Positions 10,796 through 29,829 of a stretch of DNA of 64,000 bases are shown here, one piece after another. The DNA lies in NCBI RefSeq assembly GCF_029633865.1, contig NC_079219.1, forward strand, positions 53,354,898-53,418,897, in the 5' to 3' direction. The first letter of the stretch is position 1. The number at the start of each line of letters is the position of its first letter. The translations under genes were made by a program, and so were the position numbers. Source of the stretch: Lampris incognitus. Lineage: Eukaryota; Chordata; Actinopteri; Lampriformes; Lampridae. The notes below the pieces were generated by a model, which saw nothing but the letters and a program-made list of their open reading frames with translations, did not search any database and was not told where the DNA came from.

Positions 10796-13700
10796 TCATT
10801 CACCAGCACACTCAGAGTCCATAATTACATTCAGTCTCAAGCCCACGGGAATATGGTCAGTAAGGCCAGCCAGCTGGGTTACATAGGTAAATTCTTCAAT
10901 TTCCTGCAGAAAGACAAGGACAGTGTGTTGCTTTTAATAATACACTGCGTTTCTTCAATAGGACATAAGCTGAGTTTTATAACTCCCTCTGGAACACTAT
11001 TATCAGTCTTTCTTGCTACATCATGAAAACAATTTACTACACATTTCTATTATTTACTGTATTCCAAAGAACACCAACTTATTTCAAAGAGGTAGAAGTT
11101 GAGGATGAGGAACGGGATAAGAGGAAGAAAGAACAAGAGAGAGGATGACGATGGGGGAGAGGAGAGAAGGGAGACACATGTGGAAAACATACTGTTCGGC
11201 AGTGCTCTGCAATGGAACTCTCGCGATACAGGACGTAGTCGATCCGACGTCCAACCCAGGGATGGCCAAGGTCGGGGTAAGCCAGGGGACAGCCAACCGC
11301 AGGTACAGGAGGGGAGATAAACTGCTTCCTCAGCTCCTCTTGCTCCAAAGTTCTATATGCAAAAAGGGATGGGAATGGGATGGGCCCTCAAATCATCTTT
11401 AGTGCATCAGAATCCATTTCTAAGCCAAGCCGAGTACACACACAACAAATGCTGACATGACATAAACCAGAATAGGAAGTGGACAAGGAAGGTAAAGACA
11501 TCTGGGGAATAATAGGTATCTTCTGTACACAATGCAAGACCAAATCTATATTCACAAATAAGAAAAAAGACCAGGAATAATGGCTCTCCTCTTTTCAATA
11601 TTCACTCTGGATAATATCACATTTGGTAAGCGAGAGATTAACAGGAGTATATTGCGATCTGAGAATTTCACAATAGATGGTGAGCATGCAGCTCTGATGT
11701 CAGTGGTCAGATGGCTACGAAAAGTGAACTTGAGGGTACCTTTGTAGATTTTCTGGAGTCCTCACGTGTTCCTCATACAAAGTGGGCTGCTCTAGCAGAG
11801 TACCTATAGACCCAAATGGTGGCCATGCAAAATGGTTTAAAATCATTTTTGTCCATCATGCAAGTATAACAACTTATAACAGTGAAGAGAGAGGTGGCAA
11901 AGGCAAAGGCAAAGGCATATGGTGAGTTGTATGAGAGGTTCCACACTAAGGAAGGAGAAAAGGACTTGTACCGATTGGCTAGACAGAGGAACTGAGCTGG
12001 GAAGGATGTGCAGCAGGTTTGGAAGAGATGGAAAAGGATGACCCGCTGTGGCGACCCCTAATGGGAGCAGCTGAAAGTAGTAGTAGTAGATGCAAGTATA
12101 ACAACTACAGTAGTAATAACAATTACACTAACAATAAGACCAATAACACCACTACTACTACCATCTCTACTAATATAATAATAATAACAATAATAATAAT
12201 AATAGAAATAATAATGTTTCAAGACATTTAATCCAAAAATGAAAGATTATCTGGAGTTGCTTTTTTTTTTTTAGATTTATTTTCCTGTTTGGGGAAAATT
12301 TCTTATTTCAAATCTTGAGATCGCCCTGTGATGGCCTGGCGGCCTGTCCAGGGTGTCTCCCTGCCTGCTGCCCAATGACTGCTGGGATAGGCTCTAGCAT
12401 CCCTGCGACCTTGAGAGCAGGATAAGTGGTTTGGATAATGGATGGAGGGGGGATAATAATAATAATAAAATAATAATAATAACCTTATGTATAGAGCAGT
12501 TATCCAAAAAGAGTTTAAGTGTTTTAAAAATGAGATGGACTTTATCTTTTCATATATGAAGATAAAAGTTTACTCACCAATTGCCCATGACTTCTCTTTA
12601 CCAGGCCCTGCTCTGCACGGGTCACTGTAGAGCTCAAATAGAGCGTGCTTCTGTTCCATACCGTCATCTGGGCAAACAGGTAAAATGCATGATTTTATGA
12701 AATCTTTGGGAAACAACGGTCTCTATAATCTGCAATCCGTTTTAAATTTAAATGACCCATGACACACACACATACCAGGTGAACAGTTGTCGAAGTTGAA
12801 ATCTCCGCAGAGCACATCGAAAACAACCACTTCTTCAGGCCGTTTGCTGACGGCTTGAAACTCGCCGATCCACTGTGTTATCATGTTGAGCTGCTCACAG
12901 CGGATTTCCCCCTCACCTGTGCACACAGCCCAGATATCTCCGTATGATACACATAATAACCCGACTAAAGTTTAACTTACAAAATAATTCCTACATTGAG
13001 ACAGCACATATAGGACTTAAAGATCAACATTTTTTCTGTGACATTTATTGGGAAGATGCCTAAATTACATTGCTGATGAATTATTCTGTAGCTGTTCAGT
13101 AAAAAGTGCCTTGCCCTCTGGTGCATGAAGATGTGTGCAGTTAAAAAAGCCAACCACTTCCTTCCGTTTCTGGTCCTGTCCAATCAGCACCTGCAATAAT
13201 CACCAGTAACCAACCCATTATAACATCTTCATAAAATCCCATAACACTAGTAGCTGTATTACAAAGGAGTTAATGATCAGTAAGCATTACAGCAAGGCCA
13301 ATATTAAAAACAGATAATATTAATATATGAATCATTATGTAAACAACTGATACCTTGACAGAAAGCAGGCCCTTAGCAGCCAGTGCATCCTCTCCACGGC
13401 CATTGGGGAAACAGTGGTACTTGGCCTCCAGCACTGGGAAGCGGCTGGCCAAGAACAGGCCACTGTTGAAGAACTTGAAGGAGGAACAGCAGCCGGGCGG
13501 GTGGCAGGCGTAGATGCCTACATCATACAGGATGTGACCAAAGAGGGGTCGGAGGGCATCTTTAAGCTTCTTCGCTGCCCTTTTATCGAACACTTCCGCT
13601 AGGCATAGGATATCCACATTGGCTGGGAACAACGAGGATACTTCCCAGGGTACGTCGTCCCCCTGGCCCATACCTCGGGAGTGTAGAGCCCGGGGAGTAC

Positions 13701-14478
13701 CCTTATGAACTGCCCGCTCCTGCTGGTTTGAGGTGTGGTTGGTGTTGATGAGGGGAGTCGGTGTTTCAGAGGCAGAAGAATCTTCTGAATCATTGCAGGA
13801 TGTGTCAGGCACATGGCCACAACTGGGGACTGTGACCTCTTCTTCAACAGAGTTCCCATCCAAGCTTTCAATCACAGGTGGGTGGGCCTGGCTTTCAGTA
13901 GCCCCATACACAGAGGGGTTGGCTGTGGGGAGAAGGCTGCTGGATGGACTTAGAGTGCCACAGCTGCTGGGAGAGTCAACAAAGACGCGGATATGTGGCC
14001 GGCTAACACCTTGCACAATGTGTTGGCCAATGGCAGTCGCCCGCTGCTGGGTGTGCCCGAGGTTGTTGAAGCGAGCCAGGCTGTCTGGCAACAGACACAG
14101 GTTTGCCGTTGCAAAGCCAAAAGATGCCTTTCCGCTCAACTCAAAGCCTTGGTTCGTCTCTTTCTCCAGTGAGGACGATGCCTTTCTGTGGTAAGCGAAG
14201 GGTCTGCGACAGGCTTGGAGTGGTGCCCAGAGCAGAAAGCCCAGAAAGGCAAAGGGAGCTGAGATGAGAAAAAGGAGAAAAAAGACAACAGAGCCAAAGA
14301 ACACCTTGAGAGGGTGGAGGTGGCATTGCTCCAGTCGTTGGGTTCGCTCTTGAGTAGTGGACATGCACACGGCAATGAGGCGGTCCAGGAACCAGAAACA
14401 TGGCAGAATGAGAGCCCAACCAACTGCGTGGACACCTGCAACAAAACCGTTAGGGAATGGGGACACCCGCAGAGCCAT
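10796..14478 (-). CDS. smpd5: Neutral sphingomyelinase (nSMase2/SMPD5 type)
   Basis: Seven coding exons join in frame to 587 codons: 14478-13354, 13190-13115, 12916-12776, 12667-12578, 11803-11740, 11352-11193 and 10903-10796. The enzyme family cleaves sphingomyelin to ceramide and phosphocholine at membranes and needs Mg. Two hydrophobic segments (about residues 15-38 and 58-85) form the N-terminal membrane anchor. The DNase-I-like fold is marked by DILCLAEVFDK (the Mg-binding Glu, near residue 295), FFNCTHLHAPEG, VVFDVLCGDFNFDN (Asp-x-Asn pair), WVGRRIDYVLYR and the catalytic Asp-His in LAGLTDHIPVGLRL. Exon 2 ends at a GC donor (GCAAGG); the reading phase fits only that site. smpd3 is the close relative; smpd5 is preferred from the start MALRVSPFPNG and because a speriolin gene lies next, as I recall for human 8q24.3. 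Confidence 0.88.
11880..12090 (+). mobile_element. RTE-type LINE fragment, internally deleted
   Basis: The segment near 11930-12020 (GGAGAAAAGGACTTGTACCG and GGGAAGGATGTGCAGCAGG) is the post-endonuclease linker seen at 53290-53370. It jumps directly to the LINE 3' end (GACCCGCTGTGGCGACCCCT, AGCAGCTGAAAGTAGTAG). Most of the reverse transcriptase is missing. It lies in an smpd5 intron. Confidence 0.75.
12100..12205. repeat. AAT-rich degenerate microsatellite
   Basis: Runs of TAATAATAA and ACTACTACT follow the LINE tail at 12090, a usual companion of RTE 3' ends. Confidence 0.7.
12325..12450 (+). repeat. Teleost SINE-type repeat in smpd5 intron
   Basis: This forward copy holds TGATGGCCTGGCGGCCTGTC, GACTGCTGGGATAGGCTCTA, GAGAGCAGGATAAG and the tail AATGGATGGAGG. 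Confidence 0.72.
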
Positions 14479-14499
14479 GCCTCCACACCTTCTCTAAAC

Positions 14500-15600
14500 A
14501 CAGGTGAGGACTAATGATACCAAGACGGGCAGTTCCAACCTCATTCTCATAGACAGCTTTTCCCCTTTAGGCCCCACTGGGATCTAAGATAAGAGAAAGA
14601 AATCAAGAAGATATATTACGAGCGATATGAAATCCACAGAAACAATTACAACTGACAGGGGTAACCTACTTCACTCGATTCAAAAGAAAATCTCAAACGT
14701 GTAAATCACATCAAGTAAATGGAGTGTAAATGTGAAGGCAGATTACATTTGCTTAGTGCATGCTTGGTGCATTACATTGCAGCGACTTTGGAAAGCAGGG
14801 CATGACCCCACGGCGTGGGTTGTGCCCAAACCGCAGATAATCCAACTGCAGCTATCTGCACAGTTTGTTTTTCGCTCGTGGTTGTGCAACAGCATACAAA
14901 GGCTGCCTTAAAACCACACCTCTGAGTGCATGCATTACCGAGATACGACTACGTTAGTGTACACCATCAACGAGGGGACACTTTCAGGCGGAGTCCTCTA
15001 TCAGACGCCTACAGCAAACAAGGTCTACACAACATGTTATGTCTACACACCAGCCGCCACGTGTCCACAGCACTGATAACGACATTAATGATTCATTAAT
15101 GGTTTGCATGCAGAGATGAGCGTGCACTGCACCCTAGCCGGTGCAGGCAGATTAGTGGGAGGCTGGGCGCGAGTCGTATGATAGTGTATGTCTGTTTGCA
15201 TGGGAAATTCGGACGCAAGGTTTTAAACCAGCCCCCCTACAACGACTACAGACAAAGAAGTTCACGTTTAAACGAAACCCGGTAGCGCCTCGCCGACAAG
15301 TCATTAGCGCTGCACCTGCGCGGTTAAGCCAAGTCAAAGCTAGGCTAACCTGATTAGCCAAAAGCGCTTACCTCTTGCGCGAAGAGTGGGGGCATTCCTC
15401 AGCCTGATCGACTCCAGAGAAATCAACAGTCACGCGGACAAACGGATCGTTTTTGAAACTAACTGTTTTATTGGAAACTTCTGTTTTTTATTTTATTTTT
15501 TTCTTAAATTCACTCACAACTATACATACGTTCACCCAGCTGTGAGGACCAGTTACCTTGCCCACGGATGAGGTTGACGGTTTTGTTTGGAGCACCGAGA
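14500..15600 (-). promoter_or_regulatory. smpd5 5' flank and probable promoter
   Basis: The region holds no coding exon. A moderately CpG-rich part at about 15150-15420, with possible donor-like sites, may contain an untranslated first exon of smpd5. The sequence alone does not decide the start of transcription. Confidence 0.3.
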
Positions 15601-15724
15601 CACGCCCACTTGGATGACGTCATCCCGGGAGGTCCCGCTGATAATCGCCCCTGTTCTTTTTTCCCCACCCTTTTACTATTTACAGACTTTACTTTTCCTT
15701 TATAGTAACTGATATGCGTTGTTT

Positions 15725-15850
15725 ATGTCAGGTCAAGTCCATTTTATTTGTGCAGCCCAATGCAAATAAATTACAAATTTGCCTCAGGGGGCTTTACAGC
15801 AACACAACATCCTGTCTGTCCTTAGACCCTCACAGAGGAGGGATCTCTCC
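15725..15850. repeat. Short interspersed repeat (AAGTCAAGTC family)
   Basis: The block AGGTCAAGTCCATTTTATTT, CAGGGGGCTTTACAGC and TGTCCTTAGACCCTC is shared with 5186-5275. Confidence 0.55.
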
Positions 15851-15967
15851 CCCAGGAAGAACAAACGTGCAATGGATGTTGTGTTTCCACAATTTACACA
15901 AAACTACATTTTATATATTTGGTATATTGTTATATACAACACTGTTACTACTACAGTGCTATTAATA

Positions 15968-16143
15968 CTGAGACAGCATGGTGGCCCAGTGCACTGATGC
16001 CCCGCAGCGAGAAGGTCCTGGGTTCGAACCCCCCGGATTTCCCAGGTCCTCTCTGTGCAGGGTTTGCATGTGCTCCCTGTTTCTGCGAGGGTTTCTGGCG
16101 CGTTCTGCTACCTGGAAAGCCAGGTCGTTCTTGGTAGTGACAG
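15968..16143 (+). repeat. tRNA-derived SINE, head fragment
   Basis: It begins GCATGGTGGCCCAGTGCACT (A-box region), then AAGGTCCTGGGTTCGAACCC (B box), then GGGTTTGCATGTGCTCCCTG. This is the head of the same SINE family whose reverse full copy is at 20029-20298. It lacks the tail. Confidence 0.75.
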
Positions 16144-16493
16144 CCAATTACGTTTCCGTCCCCTACCACAGATCTACCAGGATTTGAATGCTGTGGCCGG
16201 TCAGCGCTCGTATCGCTACCACGATTCCCCCCACACCAACAGTGAAGAACTGACCAATCAACGTCTCCGAGTGCTCGGGCCAATCACAGAACGAAGCGGT
16301 TGCACGCGACAGTACTGTTTCACCGCAGCGCCTCGGATAACGGTTGATGCTGATTGCAAATGGTTGCCTCACTTATTAACATTTCGAAAGAAAGTCAGTC
16401 CTTTACAGCTACTGTCAGTGCTAATATAGATTGGCAAACATTTATTTGTACAGCACATTTCCCCCCCATGTTTAGTATTTATTAGCGTTCAGT
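16144..16493. other. Unassigned stretch
   Basis: Single-copy-looking sequence with no exon or named repeat; CCAATCA boxes occur near 16255 and 16285. Confidence 0.3.
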
Positions 16494-17968
16494 AGTAACC
16501 TGTGGAGGCATGGAGGTGTTTAGGAGAGGTGGCAGTGGGTTTTTTAACCAGATTGTTTAACACAATCCTGGAAAGTGAGAGGATGCCTGAGGAGTGGAGA
16601 AGAAGCACACTGGTACCGATTTTCAAGAACAAGGGTGGTATGCAGAACTGTAGCGGCTACAGAGGTATAAAGTTGATCAGCCACAGTATGAAGATTTGGG
16701 AAAGAGTAATAGAAGCTAGGTTAAGAGGAGAGATGATGATCAGCGAGCAGCAGTATGGTTTCATGCCACAAATGAGCACCACAGATGTGATGTTTGCTTT
16801 GAGAATGTTGATGGAGAAGTATAGAGGAGGCCAGAAGGAGTTACATTGTGTCTTTGTAGATTTAGAGAAAGCTTATGACAGGGTGCCGAGAGAGGAGGTG
16901 TGGTATTGTATGAGGAAGTCAGGAGTGGCAGAGAAGTATGTAGGAGTGGTGCAGGATATGCATGAGGGCAGTGTGACGGTGGTGAGGTGTGTGGATGGAG
17001 TGACAGATGGGTTCAAGGTGGAGGTGGGATTACATCAAGGATCGGCTCTGAGCCCTTTCTTGTTTGCAATGGTGATGGACAGGTTGACAGATGAGATCAG
17101 GCAGGAGTCTCCATGGACTATGATGTTTGCGGATGACATTGTGATCTGTAGCGAGAGTAGGGAGCAGGTGGAGGAGAGCCTGGAGAGGTGGAGGTATGCA
17201 CTGGAGAGAAGAGGAATGAACGTCAGTAGGAGCAAGACAGAATACACATGTGTGAATGAGAGGGAGGACAGTGAGGATACAAAGAGTAGAGGTGACAAAG
17301 GTATATGAGTTTAAATACTTGGGGTCAGCTGTCCAAAGTAACGGGGAGTGCAGGAGAGAGGTGAAGAAGAGAGTGCAGGCAGGGTGGAGTGGGTGGAGAA
17401 GAGTGTCAGGAGCGATTTACCACCAAAGGGTACCAGCAAGAGTTAAAGGGAAGGTTTACAAGATGGTGGTGAGACCAGCTATGTTATATGGTTTGGAGAC
17501 AGTGGCACTGATGAAAAGACAGGAGGTGGAGCTGGAGGAGGCAGAGTTGAAGATGCTGAGATTTTCATTGGGAGTGATGAAGAAGGACAGGATTAGGAAC
17601 GAGTATATTAGAGGGACAGCTCAGGCTGGATGGTTTGGAGACAAAGCAAGAGAGACAAGCTTGAGTTGGTTTGGACATGTGTGGAGGAGAGATGCTGGGT
17701 ATACTGGGAGAAGGATACTGAATATGGAGCTGCCAGGGAAGAGGAGAAGAGGAAGGCCAAAGAGGAGGTATATGGATGTGGTGAGGGAGGACATGCAGGT
17801 GGCTGGTGTGACAGAGGAAGATGCAGAAGACAGGAAGAGATGGAAACGAATGATATGCTGTGGCGCCCCCTAACGGGAGCAGCCAAAAGTAGCAGCAGCA
17901 GCAGCAACAGCAGTAGTAGTAGTAGTAGTAGTAGTAGCAGTATTAGTAGTAGTAGTAGTAGTAGTATC
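16494..17968 (+). mobile_element. RTE-clade LINE, 5'-truncated (copy A)
   Basis: It encodes the second half of an RTE-type reverse transcriptase: [60 protein letters not shown] and the catalytic box [13 protein letters not shown]. The C-terminal part follows in a second frame ([38 protein letters not shown]). One frameshift near 17260-17300 separates the two. The end runs into (AGT)n, the simple-repeat tail typical of RTE LINEs. A degenerate target duplication, TATTAG..TTCAGT, flanks it at 16480-16493 and 17969-17982. Confidence 0.88.
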
Positions 17969-18029
17969 TATTAGTATTCAGTGCTGATGACGTTTATCTG
18001 TTTGTCCTGCTTTTGTTTTGTTTTTTAGC

Positions 18030-18990
18030 TTTGAACCAGGCACGTGGACGACCATCACCCACCTTCGCCCACCCGCCTGTGTCCACTGAGCTGGATGACA
18101 GCAGACTGGCAGAGACAACCGGGTTGGAGGAGGCACATGTGGCACATATGTTTATACTTATTTAAAACATACAACACAATATTAATTACTGCAAAATTTG
18201 CTGGGCTGTGAGTGGTTATTAATAACTTAAACTTACCACTTTAGCAATGTTTTTGCATTGTTTATTTATATATCTTTTTATTTGTTGTTGTACCTGCTGA
18301 TCGTTCCCTCTGGTCAGCTCCTCGTCTTTGTCTTGATGTTACTAAGAGTTGTACGCTTTTGTACTTTATATTTTATGTAATTTACAAGTTGCTGCACAAC
18401 AACCTCCCTGTTCAGGAATAATAAAGTAAAAGGAAGTGAAGTAAAGTGCATTTACATTTGTTTATTTATGAGTTTATTTCTTTGTTTCTTGTTTTCTGCA
18501 GCAGGACGAGTCTGTCTTCCAGCTGGCTGGATACACACCTTGCCTGAAGTGGCCCAGAGGTGGATCTCCAGGGCCCTGTTCAGGTGGACAGCACGGGGGC
18601 ATCCTGAGCTGGACTTCAGCAGGGCGGACAAACTGTGGTGGTATCCTCCACAGGTGCCACTGAAGACCAGTAATTCTCCTATATTCGAACATTACTTTGG
18701 CCATCCCCTGCTGCTCTGGATGCCACGAAAGCTGTGGCAAGTCAAGCTGACGTGGCCGCATCCGGACTGTCACACAGAACTGCTGACCTCAGCGGGCCTG
18801 CACCAGCAGATCCGGCGGGTAGTGGCCATGGGGAAGGTGTGCTTTGTTGCAGCCGAGTACCTGGCCTGCTGAAGATGGTCGTCAGCTGGAGCCATGGCGT
18901 TGTCTCCCAGCTCGATATCGCTCTTGCGAGTCTTTGCTGCCTCCCGCGGAGTCGCTCTTCAGAGCTGCCAGCAGGTAAGCAGCAAACCCC
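18030..18990 (+). pseudogene. DUF6729-like protein fragment (transposon-associated?)
   Basis: An acceptor at 18500 (TTTTCTGCAG) precedes an open frame that reads GRVCLPAGWIHTLPEVAQRW, PPQVPLKTSNSPIFEHYFGH and PLLLWMPRKLWQVKL, then HPDCHTELLTSAGLHQQIRR. I recognise this pattern from a multicopy fish protein with a zinc-ribbon-like domain (DUF6729). A possible upstream exon lies at 18030-18110 (ARGRPSPTFAHPP). The frame stops at 18872 right after EYLAC, while the following sequence (WSHGVVSQLDIA) continues the family pattern in another frame, so this looks like a broken copy. Its role is unknown. Confidence 0.5.
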
Positions 18991-19529
18991 GGGGCATCTT
19001 CAGCCACCCACCTGAACGTCTGCCCGGGAAACACACCAAACTGGACTTCAAAGAAACCCAGCCAGTGTGATCCCCGTGGCGCTGAATTGAACTGAACTGC
19101 TGTGCTGAATTTAAGCTTTTCTGTCCTTGTCCAGCACTCCCTCTGGGGACATGGACCACATCCGCGGGTTTCCTTTGTTGGTATTCTTCACCTTTGTGGC
19201 CCTCAAGTTGTGTCTGTTTGGATTAGACTGACACCAGCCCGTTTCCTGAAGCGAGGAAAAGATGAGATGGACAAAACTGGCTGTCAAAATGCAAATATGG
19301 CCACCAGATGTCTTGGGAAGTGGGTCTGTCAGGTCAATACCGAGCAATTCCCAGAGCGATGAAACTTAACAAAAACTGCATTAGATGTATGGTATAAACT
19401 CCTGTTTGTGGTGATTTGGTAGGATATCTTATATGTTAGCCCACTTTCCCAGTGGGTAAAACGTTTATAAACCCTGATTTATGATTTTTAAAATTCTACA
19501 GTAACTCACGTAAACGAAAATGCTCATTT

Positions 19530-20460
19530 ACCTTAACACTTCCCGGTTTAGCATCAACCACAGATGGTTTTCCAACCCCGTGGCACTGATCACATTCCCT
19601 GACCTAGAAAAAGGAAGGGAAAAAAATTAGTGGGTTTGTTGAGGGTAACCAATAAGGAGAGTGAACAAATTTAAAAGAAAAAAAGATGAATGGATATGGA
19701 GCAAGAGTCAGAAAGCTAACTGAGGTAGTAATAGTTATATTTGATTATTAAAACTGATCGATGACCAGCTCATCAGGACAGCAGAATATTGATTACCGAC
19801 CCATTTCTCAGTGTCAGTAGAGATTCCTGGCCAGTAGAATCGACTGGACCACATTTCTTATTCTACATCCCCACTGTGGCCTCCAATAGGGCTGCTATGG
19901 AATTCACAAAACAGGGTTTTGCACTCTGCCTTTGACCTCGTGGCCTTCCTCCGTCCATAAAAAAGTTCCCCGTCTGCATCAAGAAAAAATAAAGCTATGT
20001 TAGGTCTTGTTTTTTGTGTATTCAAATTTATCCATCCTTTATCTGAACCGCTTATCCTGCTCTCAGGGCCGCGGGGATGCTGGAGCCTATCCCAGCAGTC
20101 ACCTGACCTACATGTCTTTGGACCGTGGGAGGAAACCGGAGCACCCGGACGAAACCCACACAGACACGGGGAGAACATGCAAACACCACACAGAGGATGA
20201 CTCGGGACGACCCCCCAAGGTTGGACTACCCCAGGGCTCGAACCCAGAACCTTTTGCTGTGAGGCGACCGCGCTAACCACTGAGCCACCGTGCCGCCATA
20301 TTCAAATTCATTTCCAACATTTTACTACTGACCGGAAACTCATAACTTGGTCGCATATGGCGATAATGGCTGCCTCTCTGTTTTGGTGTATCCCTCTGGA
20401 TACTGACCAAAAAGCAAGAACATTTCCTATATGGTCATATCTCTCCTCCATGTTCACCTG
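19530..20460 (-). mobile_element. Integrase zinc-finger relic (Ginger- or Gypsy-type)
   Basis: Three short minus-strand exons carry parts of an HHCC integrase zinc-binding domain: ERYDHIGNVLAF (about 20350-20450), DGELFYGRRKATRSKAEC with FHSSPIGGHSGDVE (about 19860-19978), then RFYWPGISTDTEKWV and RECDQCHGVGKPS (19540-19860). Splice-like borders lie between them (an acceptor TTGATGCAG before the second). Intron-bearing integrases are known from Ginger-type DNA transposons; a host gene derived from such an integrase is the other option. It is incomplete here and treated as a fossil. A SINE (20029-20298) sits inside. Confidence 0.5.
20029..20298 (-). repeat. Complete tRNA-derived SINE
   Basis: On the minus strand it runs from a tRNA-like head (GGCGGCACGGTGGCTCAGTG, B box TGGGTTCGAGCCC) through a body (GTTTGCATGTTCTCCCCGTG, GGTTTCCTCCCACGGTCC) to the tail GAGAGCAGGATAAGCGG and AAGGATGG. 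The 10-bp target duplication TATTCAAATT flanks it (20019-20028 and 20299-20308). This is the reference copy for the many tail fragments in the window. Confidence 0.85.
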
Positions 20461-20701
20461 TTCTGGAATATGAATATGATTAAAACAATGGAGCAGTGAT
20501 GACAGATAAATTGTACAGACATACACACAGACGGACAAGCACACTGAATTTAGCTACTATATCACATGACACCAAGTTCTACCGAGGGTTACTATGCCAA
20601 CTGATACGATTCAGATCTTAGATGCCTTCTCTCTCTGTGTCTCACACACGCTCAGTGAATGGAACCAGAACAGACCAAGCAGACATGCATTTGGCTTTCT
20701 T

Positions 20702-20722
20702 TTTTTGGGGGGGGGGGGGGGG
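20702..20722. repeat. Poly-G tract
   Basis: A run of G bases follows a T tract. It is simple sequence. Confidence 0.8.
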
Positions 20723-20954
20723 CATCACTTCCATGAACTCCAAAATAATCATTATTTATAATTCCATATAAGCCCCTCTATCTCCACAGACAGTGGATTC
20801 ATCACTTCTTTTATTTTGTTTCCATGATTGTAAGCCTGCTACATAAAGTGACGTGCATAACTCCGCAACGTTTTTCTACAGTCTCGGCACCTAGTAGGTT
20901 AGCTGGCGATTTGGGCTGAAACGCTATTCCAGCAACGTCTTTGTCGAGCATATT

Positions 20955-21240
20955 AACCCTTGTGTCGTCCACACATTCTGTATACTGCCCCTGTCTCAAG
21001 GGTCATTTATGACCTGCCTTCATTAAACCTCTAAATTAAAGCAACTTGATTTAAATTTAAACCCCAAATCTATTTTGCACGAAGAAACAAGCTGTCATCC
21101 ATCATAAACTTTGTGACTATCTGGGGTTTCCCTCATCACCATGCAGAAAGACTGCATTTAATCAGTGGACACCACTCGTTTGTATAGGATCACACATGAC
21201 CCAAACGTGTCTTAGGGTCAAAATGTCCCCTGTCTTCTTC
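20955..21240. repeat. Possible piggyBac-type MITE fragment
   Basis: TTAACCCTTGTGTCGTCC is the kind of TTAA-anchored end seen in fish piggyBac MITEs, and GGGTCATTTATGACC lies nearby. I do not find the matching opposite end, so the call is tentative. Confidence 0.3.
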
Positions 21241-21304
21241 TTCTTCATAGTGTTGCACTGACAGTTTGTATGACATCCTCCTGAGTGATGATAAAAATAA
21301 GTCA

Positions 21305-21743
21305 GTAACACTTTCTATGAAGCTTGCATCTATAATGCCCTATAAGCATCTATAAAGCCCTATAAGTGTAGCTATAAGTCATTATAAGATTCATTATAAC
21401 CATTTATACGCCCTCACAACACCTCATAACCACCTTTATGATACACTATGTCAATTTAAAACGGATTTATGCGTTATAAATAGGTCATCATTAGCCTGTT
21501 TATCTGTCAAATGTCATAATGCATCATAGCCAACTTGTTTTGCTGAAGTTTTGTAGAGATGCATAATGAGACTTCAGTGCTATTTCACAGTCTTCCGCCA
21601 TAGCCGTTAGTCATTGTAATACACATTATAGGAAAGTATGGGCGTTATAGATGCAACAGATGCTTATAGGGCATTATAGATGCTTATAGGGTGTTATAGA
21701 CACTTATAGAGCGTTATAGATGCAAGCTTAATAGAAACTGTAA
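21305..21743. mobile_element. Inverted-repeat MITE
   Basis: The left end GTAACACTTTCTATGAAGCT is mirrored on the right by the complement of GTTACAGTTTCTATTAAGCT. Both ends continue into repeats of TATAAGCATCTATAA. About 440 bp in total, with no coding frame. The superfamily is not determined. Confidence 0.65.
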
Positions 21744-22266
21744 CCAAAAAGTCTTACTGAGTCTAGACATTGTTACGGTAATGAGGAGCAGATACGGACA
21801 TAGGCCTACATCAGCCCTGCCCAGATGTGCCAGTGTATTACATAGTACACCCACATACACATGGTAAAATTGGTACCAATAAGCCTGTTATAAACATGCT
21901 TGATACTTCACACTGTTCAGGTTTATAAATCCTGTTTTATGTCCTCCTGCAACGGACCTCTGCCGTTAATATGTCCACCCTGGAGTTTCTGTTGACTCTT
22001 TTATGGTATTTGTCATGATATTGTCTCGTCTTGTTTTTCTCCTCGCCACATTGCACAATAAAAAAAAGAAGAATGAACATAAATAATAAAATAAATACAT
22101 AAATTCGTGTTACCAGGGCAAGTCTTGTGAATGACACATAGAACCAGGAATGTTTGTCCTGTTGATAATTAATGTTTTAACTTTTCCTGGTAGAAATTCT
22201 GACTGAAGATAAATTCTGAATTTGGCCTTTCTGATGTCCAAAGGCAGCTGATGTTAAATATCATCT

Positions 22267-22268
<2 letters not shown>

Positions 22269-22323
<55 letters not shown>
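22269..22323. repeat. (TG)n microsatellite
   Basis: About 27 TG units in a row. Confidence 0.97.
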
Positions 22324-22334
<11 letters not shown>

Positions 22335-22350
22335 CTAGAGATAGACGGAT

Positions 22351-22474
<124 letters not shown>

Positions 22475-22904
22475 AGACTGAGATAGAGCAAAAGAGAGGG
22501 ATGGACTATGTCACCATGATATTCTGTTGCCTGGCGACATCTTGTCATCGGTAGGTTGCTGGTTCAGATCCTCCTCACTATGTGTTGGAGTTTCTTTGAG
22601 CAAACCACTGAATCCCCAGCTGCTCGTGGCGATTAGGCAGGCAGCCTCTGCCTTCAGAGCGGGTGAATTGTGGCACTAACTGTGAAACCCTTTGAGTGCT
22701 CTGCAGAAGGGGAACAGCGCTACATAAATGCTGTCTATTTACAACTGAGTATGGTGTTGGTGTCTGAAATCTCCCACCTCTCAGAAGTAGCAGGTTGCCC
22801 TTTCTGTACAAAACCACAACAACACAGAATCGCACACTTAAGAGTTTGACTTCAGTTCGTTTATGGAACAAGACACGGCGTGTCCGGCTTCTCTGAGCTC
22901 CTGT

Positions 22905-29821
<6,917 letters not shown>

Positions 29822-29829
29822 ACCACTTT

